Assembly (NCBI GenBank): GCA_903895725.1
Contig: CAITUV010000002.1
Location: 1-64,000, forward strand
Direction of reading: 5' to 3'
Source: an uncultured Myxococcales bacterium
Lineage (GTDB): Bacteria > Myxococcota_A > UBA9042 > CAIXZC01
DNA length: 64,000 nucleotides
Positions 59,055-64,000 of this stretch are shown here, one piece after another. A program made the position numbers and the translations under genes. Each line of letters opens with the position of its first letter. Position 1 is the first letter of the stretch. The notes beneath the pieces were generated by a model that was given only the letters and a program-made list of their open reading frames with translations, was not told the origin of the DNA and searched no databases.

Positions 59055-62000
59055 ATGGACCTCTACGTCCGTTTCGTGCTGCGCTACGGCCGCATCATTG
59101 CCATGGCTATCCTCCTGCTCTCCGGATACGCGATCTACACTGTGTCGCAGGGAAGCCTTGGAACCTCGTTCGGGAAGCTCCTCCTGGGAGAGAGCCCCGG
59201 ATACGCCCGTTTCAAGGAGCGGATTGCCGAGTTCTGCAATGACAATGTCATCGTGATCGGGGTCGATGCCCCGGACGTGACGGACCCGGAGTTCCTCGAA
59301 AGGCTCCGCATCGCCACCGCGCACATCGAGGCGCACCCGGAGGTGGCCTCGGTGCAGAGCATCCTCACCGCCAGCCGCGTCGATTCGAGCGACGGTGCCA
59401 TCCGGGTCACCCGATACGTGGACGAGATGGAGAAGGACCCTTCCCGACGGGCATCGCTCACCCGCGAGATGCTGGCCGACGAGACGGTCAAGGGGTTCCT
59501 GGCATCCGAGGACGGAAAAGCGGCAGCCGTCCTGGCCGAGCTGAAGTTCGACGAGGGCCGTGCGGCGGAGAGCGGCCACATCCTGGTCGCCGACCTGATC
59601 GCCGCATTCGAAGCCGCCGGCTTTTCCGCCACTCAGCTCCACAAGGCCGGCCTCATGAGCACGCTGTCGGCCATCATGGACGAGACGATGCTGGCCTTCA
59701 ACCGGATCTTCCCGCTGGCAGCGCTCGGCCTCCTGCTCTCGGTGTGGCTGCTGTTCCGCATGTTCTGGCCGGTGTGGATCACATTCGCCGTTGGCGGGAT
59801 ATCCGCACTCTGGACGATGGCGCTCGGGGTTGCCATGGACCCCAACATCAACGTCCTCATGGCCATGGTGCCGTCCATTATCCTGACCTACTCGTTCTCC
59901 GACGTGATTCACCTCTGCAGCGCTTACCTGCTGGAGCTGAGGACGGGCAAGGCGAAGGGGGATGCCATTCTGGCCGCGGCCAAGGATGTCGGCAGGGGGT
60001 GCTTCTGGACATCCGCCACGACCTTTGCCGGATTCATCTGCCTGGCGTTCACCCCGACCCCCATTGCAAGGCAACTGGGAATCGTGCTGGCATTCGGAGT
60101 TGCCGTTGCGCTGATCCTGGCAGTCACGTTGACGCCCATCCTGTTCGAGGCGATGCCAGCCCCCCGGAGTTGGAACGTGAACAAAGGGTGGCGGGTACAA
60201 TCCGTGCTGGATGGGTTCCTCAGGTTCGCCCAGGGCATCTCAACGAGCCGGCCCGTTGCAGTCGTGCTGGTGTTCGGTCTGCTCTTTGCGGTCTCTCTCG
60301 TCGGGGTGGCGCGAGTCCACATCGATGTCGACTTCTCGGGGAGGCTCCACGAGGGCCATCCGGTCCGGGTCGACGAGCGCTGGTTCGAGCAGCGGTTTGC
60401 GGGGACGGGGTCCATGGACATCTTCGTGGATTCCCCCGCTGCGGAAGGAATCCTGGAGCCGAAGTTCTTCGCCGGCCTCTGTCAGTTCGAACGCTCCGTG
60501 GAGAGGCTTCCGGGCGTCGGCCAGGTGCACTCGCTTTGCGATGCCGTGCTCAAGGTCCGGCGCATCATGCGCCCGGCCGACCCTCCGGACACCCTGCCAG
60601 CCAGCCGGGAGGAAATCGCCCAGATTCTGCTGGTGCTGGAGTCTGGAGGGCAGGAGGAGAACCTCGGACGGCTGGTCGACTTCGACCGCCGCACCGCCCG
60701 AATGCTGGTCCAGATCCCCGAAATCGGAGTGCGGGAAACCCTGGCCATAGGCCAGGAGGCACAGAGGCGGTCAGAGGACCTCACGAATCTGGGGGCCGTA
60801 GTCGAGCCGTCCGGCTCGATGTTCCTGACGGGGCAATGGCTGGACAGCATCATCAACGGCCAGAAGATGGGGCTCCTCGTTTCCCTCGTGCTCATCACGA
60901 TCATGATGGCTCTGACCGTCATGTCATTTCGTGCGGGGCTGGTATCCATGGTCCCCAACATCCTGCCGCTCCTGGCGCTGGGCGGCTACGTCGGGTTCTT
61001 CTGGCACCCCGTGGATTCGGACACGCTGGCCGTTGCGATGATGGCCATCGGCATCGGCGTGGATGACACGATCCACTTCCTGACGCGGTTCAGGATCGAG
61101 TGCTCGAGGACCTCGGATCGGGTCGAGGCCCTGCGAAAGACGTTCCACTTCACGGGACGGCCCATCGTGATCACGACGCTGGTGCTCGTGCTCGGGTTCG
61201 GTCCTTTTGCGGTCAGCTCGTATGTTCCGATCTTCAATATGGGCACGCTGCTGCCCATGTGCCTCCTGATCGCGCTGGCTGCCGACATCTTCATGGTTCC
61301 CGCCATGGCCCGACTAGGCTGGTTCCACTTCCCGATGATGAGTCCCTCCCCGGCCGCCGCAAGAACGCAGGAGGCCCCCGAGCATGGCCCCCGGATCCTG
61401 CTCGTAAGCCCCTACGATGATACCTACCGTCATGGCCGGAGCTCCTTCCGCCGGACCGTGAGCTACCCGGCCCTCACCCTGCCGACACTGGCAGCGCTGG
61501 TACCAGAGAGGCTGAATGCCCACGTGCGCATTGTGGACGAAGGGGTCGAGCCCCTGCCCGCCCTGGACGAAGTCGACCTGCTGGGAATCACGTGCGTGAC
61601 GCCCTCAGCCCCACGTGCCTACGAGATTGCCGACCAGGCAAGACGCCTGGGCATCCCCGTGGTGCTCGGCGGCCCCCACCCTACCCTGAACCCGCAGGAA
61701 GCTTCCCGGCACGCGGATTCCGTCGTGACCGGGTTCGCGGAAGACACCTGGCCGCGCCTCCTGGCCGACCTGCTGGAGCGCGGGCACATGGAGCCGGTCT
61801 ACAGGCAGGAAGGACGAATCGACCTGGCCGGCCGCCCCCTCCCACGCCGTGAGCTGCTCAGCCTGTCCCGCTACCTGAGCGTGCCTGTGATCCAGGCATC
61901 ACGAGGATGCCCGAACACGTGCACGTTCTGCAGCATCCCCGCCATGTGGGGGCGTGACTTCCATGCACGACCAGTCGCCGACGTGGTACGGGAAATCGAG

Positions 62001-62687
62001 AGCATCGATTCCAGGCGCTTCCTGTTCCTCGACCCGTCACTGGCCGAGAACCCCCGCTATGCGCTGGAGCTGTTCCAGGCCCTGCGCCCTCTGAAGATCC
62101 GATGGGCCGGCCTTGCCACCATCAAGCTTGCCGAAGACCCCGTGCTGCTCAAGGCGGCCGCAGAATCCGGCTGCCGGGGAATCCTGGTCGGATTCGAGTC
62201 CGTCAGCCAGGAATCCCTCTCCGCCATCCGGAAGCATTTCGGCAACGCAGCCGCCTACCTCGATGCCGTAAACCGCTTCCACGACCACGGCATCGCAGTG
62301 CTGGGCACGTTCGTGTTCGGCCTGGATCACGAAGGCCCGGATGTCTTCGAGCGGACCGCCCGTTTTGTGGACGAGGCCCGCATCGACCTCGTCCGCTACT
62401 CCGTGTTCACTCCGTTCCCCGGCACGCCAGCGTTCGAGAAGCTCGACTCCGAGGGTCGCATCCTGACCCGGAACTGGAACCTGTACAACACGGAGAATGT
62501 GGTCTTCCGCCCGCTGAATATGACTCCGGAGCAGCTCCAGGAGGGGCTGGCCTCCGCCTGGAGCCACACCACCTCGCTACGCTCCATCTTCCACCGTGTC
62601 CGATTCCTCCAGCCGCTCGGCCCGTTCACCTTCGGTGCCAACCTTGCGTTCCGGTTCTATGCGAAAAAGGCGGTACGGTCGAATTGA
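59055..62687 (+). CDS. RND/MMPL transporter fused to B12-type radical SAM enzyme
   Basis: 1210 aa in one open frame. Residues 1-760 are an RND transporter of the MMPL/HpnN type: TM1 IIAMAILLLSGYAIY, a periplasmic domain, six helices with VPSIILTYSFSDVIHLCSAY, and a second half with MALTVMSFRAGLVSMVPNIL and MMAIGIGVDDTIHFLTRF. Residues about 775-1210 are a B12-binding domain (ILLVSPYDDTY, VVLGGPHPTLNPQEA) plus radical SAM barrel with SRGCPNTCTFCSIP (Cys952, Cys956, Cys959). The junction is a short linker (SPSPAAARTQEAPEHG). An internal ATG at 61338 would give a stand-alone 449-aa enzyme. HpnN transports hopanoids and B12 radical SAM enzymes methylate hopanoids, so a lipid-modifying exporter is a reasonable guess only. 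Confidence 0.85.
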   Translation: MDLYVRFVLRYGRIIAMAILLLSGYAIYTVSQGSLGTSFGKLLLGESPGYARFKERIAEFCNDNVIVIGVDAPDVTDPEFLERLRIATAHIEAHPEVASVQSILTASRVDSSDGAIRVTRYVDEMEKDPSRRASLTREMLADETVKGFLASEDGKAAAVLAELKFDEGRAAESGHILVADLIAAFEAAGFSATQLHKAGLMSTLSAIMDETMLAFNRIFPLAALGLLLSVWLLFRMFWPVWITFAVGGISALWTMALGVAMDPNINVLMAMVPSIILTYSFSDVIHLCSAYLLELRTGKAKGDAILAAAKDVGRGCFWTSATTFAGFICLAFTPTPIARQLGIVLAFGVAVALILAVTLTPILFEAMPAPRSWNVNKGWRVQSVLDGFLRFAQGISTSRPVAVVLVFGLLFAVSLVGVARVHIDVDFSGRLHEGHPVRVDERWFEQRFAGTGSMDIFVDSPAAEGILEPKFFAGLCQFERSVERLPGVGQVHSLCDAVLKVRRIMRPADPPDTLPASREEIAQILLVLESGGQEENLGRLVDFDRRTARMLVQIPEIGVRETLAIGQEAQRRSEDLTNLGAVVEPSGSMFLTGQWLDSIINGQKMGLLVSLVLITIMMALTVMSFRAGLVSMVPNILPLLALGGYVGFFWHPVDSDTLAVAMMAIGIGVDDTIHFLTRFRIECSRTSDRVEALRKTFHFTGRPIVITTLVLVLGFGPFAVSSYVPIFNMGTLLPMCLLIALAADIFMVPAMARLGWFHFPMMSPSPAAARTQEAPEHGPRILLVSPYDDTYRHGRSSFRRTVSYPALTLPTLAALVPERLNAHVRIVDEGVEPLPALDEVDLLGITCVTPSAPRAYEIADQARRLGIPVVLGGPHPTLNPQEASRHADSVVTGFAEDTWPRLLADLLERGHMEPVYRQEGRIDLAGRPLPRRELLSLSRYLSVPVIQASRGCPNTCTFCSIPAMWGRDFHARPVADVVREIESIDSRRFLFLDPSLAENPRYALELFQALRPLKIRWAGLATIKLAEDPVLLKAAAESGCRGILVGFESVSQESLSAIRKHFGNAAAYLDAVNRFHDHGIAVLGTFVFGLDHEGPDVFERTARFVDEARIDLVRYSVFTPFPGTPAFEKLDSEGRILTRNWNLYNTENVVFRPLNMTPEQLQEGLASAWSHTTSLRSIFHRVRFLQPLGPFTFGANLAFRFYAKKAVRSN

Positions 62688-62738
62688 CAGGGGCGGTCCC
62701 TGGGGCACAACTGCACGTGAGACGAGAAGCCCTCGGCC

Positions 62739-63995
62739 CTACAGGGATCCCACTTCCAGGTAAGGCACCAGTCTCTTGTCCAGCGCGTCGTAGGCACTCA
62801 GGCCGTCGTCCCAGTGCACGACGTAGATGCGGCTTTTCATCAGCACGTGCGGCATGGCCGCAAGGACCGGACGCAGCGGGTCGCCTCCTGCGCAGCCGGC
62901 AACGACGAGGCCAGAGAAACGCTCACCACGGCACCGCCGGCCGAGGTGAGCCAGCAGGGCACGCAGCACATCCGGCCGGTCGTCCCGGACGCAGACCAGC
63001 GCAAGGAACCGGTAAGCAAATGCGGACTGAGGCCTGGGCAGTGTGGGGCGCCGGAGCATCCTGGCCACCAGGTTGAACGCTGGCCGCACGATCCCCAGCG
63101 CACCGGAGTAACCTTCGACGAACCACTGGCGAAACGCGGTCTGATCCCACAACGCCGCAGTCCCCGCAACCCCTCGGCAATCCCGTGCCACCGCGATGTC
63201 CGCGATGCGAAGGCCGGAGAGCAGGCCTGCCCCGCAGGAAGGCGGCGAGGAGGAAACAGCCGCTGTCGACGAGCCGGACCGGAGGGGAGCCCCCTGGACC
63301 GGCGTTGCCGCAGCCAGGGTGGCTGCCCCGCAGGAAGACGGCGAGGAGGGATCGCTTCCGCCAGCCAGATGCTCTGCCCGGTACGCGGGGAAGAACTGCC
63401 GTCGCCGTCCCTCAACGTGCCAGAAGCGGACAAGCTCGTCGATGTCGTCGGGTGCAGCGTCGAACGTCTCGATGGGACCGTCGGCCTTCACTGGCAGCGC
63501 ACGTGCCGACAGCATGAACGAGTGATAGGGCCCGAAATCGCGATACAGCGGCAGGCCCGGCCGCCCCGACGTGAGCGCCTTGATCGCAGGGATGTTACCC
63601 TCGAGAATCGTGGTCGTGTAGATGCCCGCTTTCCCCTCCCGATGCATCCGCTCCATCTGCTGGTAGCCGGCCTTGAGGATCTTCCCCCCGCGGTACGGTG
63701 CCTCGATGCGAAGGTTGCTGAGGTAGCCCACCGTGACCGGGGCCTTCGCTCCGTTGATGAAGCACGGCTTTTCGCTGCGGGCGCCGACGCCCACGATACG
63801 GCCGTCGGCATCATCCTGGGCAAGGAGCACGTCCGTCCGCTCCCCTTCCACTGCCATGGCCGAGAAGAAGTCGGGCTCCTTGCGCATGGACAGACGGATG
63901 GGCCCGGGCAAGGGAGTCCGATGCAGCAAGGCACGCAGCTCCGCCTCGTCCTCCGCGACCGCGGGCCTGTAGGTGACGACCAGATCCTCAGTCAT
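62739..63995 (-). CDS. GNAT-type N-acyltransferase-like protein
   Basis: 418 aa. Residues about 8-160 look like a GNAT domain: RPAVAEDEAELRALL at the N terminus and VTVGYLSNLRIEAPYRGGKI followed by a helix where acetyl-CoA pyrophosphate binds (R-x2-G-x-A-like, here PYRGGKILKAG). The rest includes a second alpha/beta region (about 265-418) that may be another degenerate GNAT copy. Between them is a Ser/Ala-rich insertion (about 210-262) built on two 27-bp direct repeats. The family transfers acyl groups to amines; the substrate is unknown. Its start is 5 bp from the window edge, so the upstream context is not visible. Confidence 0.7.
   Translation of the reverse strand: MTEDLVVTYRPAVAEDEAELRALLHRTPLPGPIRLSMRKEPDFFSAMAVEGERTDVLLAQDDADGRIVGVGARSEKPCFINGAKAPVTVGYLSNLRIEAPYRGGKILKAGYQQMERMHREGKAGIYTTTILEGNIPAIKALTSGRPGLPLYRDFGPYHSFMLSARALPVKADGPIETFDAAPDDIDELVRFWHVEGRRRQFFPAYRAEHLAGGSDPSSPSSCGAATLAAATPVQGAPLRSGSSTAAVSSSPPSCGAGLLSGLRIADIAVARDCRGVAGTAALWDQTAFRQWFVEGYSGALGIVRPAFNLVARMLRRPTLPRPQSAFAYRFLALVCVRDDRPDVLRALLAHLGRRCRGERFSGLVVAGCAGGDPLRPVLAAMPHVLMKSRIYVVHWDDGLSAYDALDKRLVPYLEVGSL
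63227..63349. repeat. Two 27-bp direct repeats within GNAT gene
   Basis: Copies at 63227-63253 and 63323-63349 (CTGCCCCGCAGGAA...GAGGAGG) differ at one base and are 96 bp apart, hence in the same frame. They encode the duplicated SSPxSCGA segment in the linker. Confidence 0.85.
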
Positions 63996-64000
63996 GCCCA

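Noticed and set aside
62684..62700. TTGACA-like element after the fusion gene
   Set aside because: It overlaps the stop codon and no -10 or rightward gene follows; the next gene is on the opposite strand.
1..64000. tRNA and rRNA genes
   Set aside because: I looked for T-arm-like GGTTCGAATCC motifs with matching acceptor stems; hits such as that near 45618 lie inside coding sequence and have no cloverleaf.

Overview
GC-rich bacterial chromosome, without tRNA, rRNA, CRISPR, phage or insertion-sequence genes that I could see. The gene content suggests a Gram-negative deltaproteobacterial or Myxococcota-like organism. It has outer-membrane systems (Tol, an RND tripartite pump, barrel-tailed proteins), many lipoproteins with Cys-rich 'CDDGNPCT' type repeats, a PilZ protein, an imuA-imuB-dnaE2 cassette and the dnaG-rpoD pair. 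This assignment is inference from gene content only. Putative sigma70-type promoters are easy to see (TTGACA, 16-18 bp spacer, TAGAAT/TATGCT-like -10).

Layout. 1-7.9 kb: secreted or lipoprotein genes (two paralogous Cys-rich lipoproteins flanking yggS, a small zinc-ribbon protein, an 820-aa Cys-rich repeat protein). 8.1-13.7 kb: leftward SOS mutagenesis operon imuA-imuB-dnaE2, whose promoter carries a GAAC-N4-GTTC LexA box in its spacer. 13.8-19.7 kb: lipid and cofactor genes (acyltransferase-hydrolase fusion, acyl-CoA dehydrogenase, folE, a NUDIX-DHH fusion). 19.7-22.6 kb: pgsBCW poly-gamma-glutamate genes. 22.7-22.9 kb: three 79-bp tandem repeats. 22.9-29.0 kb: priA, then divergent dnaG-rpoD. 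29.0-31.6 kb: heparinase-like lipoprotein. 31.6-32.1 kb: intergenic stretch with candidate promoters and a structured RNA. 32.1-44.6 kb: a dense rightward array tolQ-tolR-tolA/tonB-like-tolB, then a two-gene nitrogenase-like pair, a GH-D glycosidase-like lipoprotein, trpS, uppP and a sugar nucleotidyltransferase. 44.7-46.5 kb: DHOD-like and DsbA-like genes. 46.6-53.5 kb: TetR-controlled RND efflux operon. 53.5-58.9 kb: leftward genes for a HAD phosphatase, a PilZ protein, a degenerate 5'-nucleotidase with a barrel-like tail, and a B12-type radical SAM protein. 59.0-62.7 kb: a 1210-aa fusion of an RND/MMPL transporter with a B12-type radical SAM enzyme. 62.7-64 kb: a GNAT-type protein.

Best candidates for something undescribed: (1) the nitrogenase-like pair at 36171-38884. 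Its cysteine pattern (three in one subunit, one in the other) matches the single-cluster NifEN/DPOR layout. It lacks recognisable cofactor ligands in the alpha subunit, has no NifH-like partner in the window, and sits between tolB and a glycosidase-like lipoprotein. (2) The RND transporter-radical SAM fusion at 59055-62687. Several other unusual fusions (NUDIX-DHH, PlsC-hydrolase, pseudo-nucleotidase-barrel) and short in-frame repeats inside coding sequence (imuA, imuB, the GNAT gene) are also recorded.
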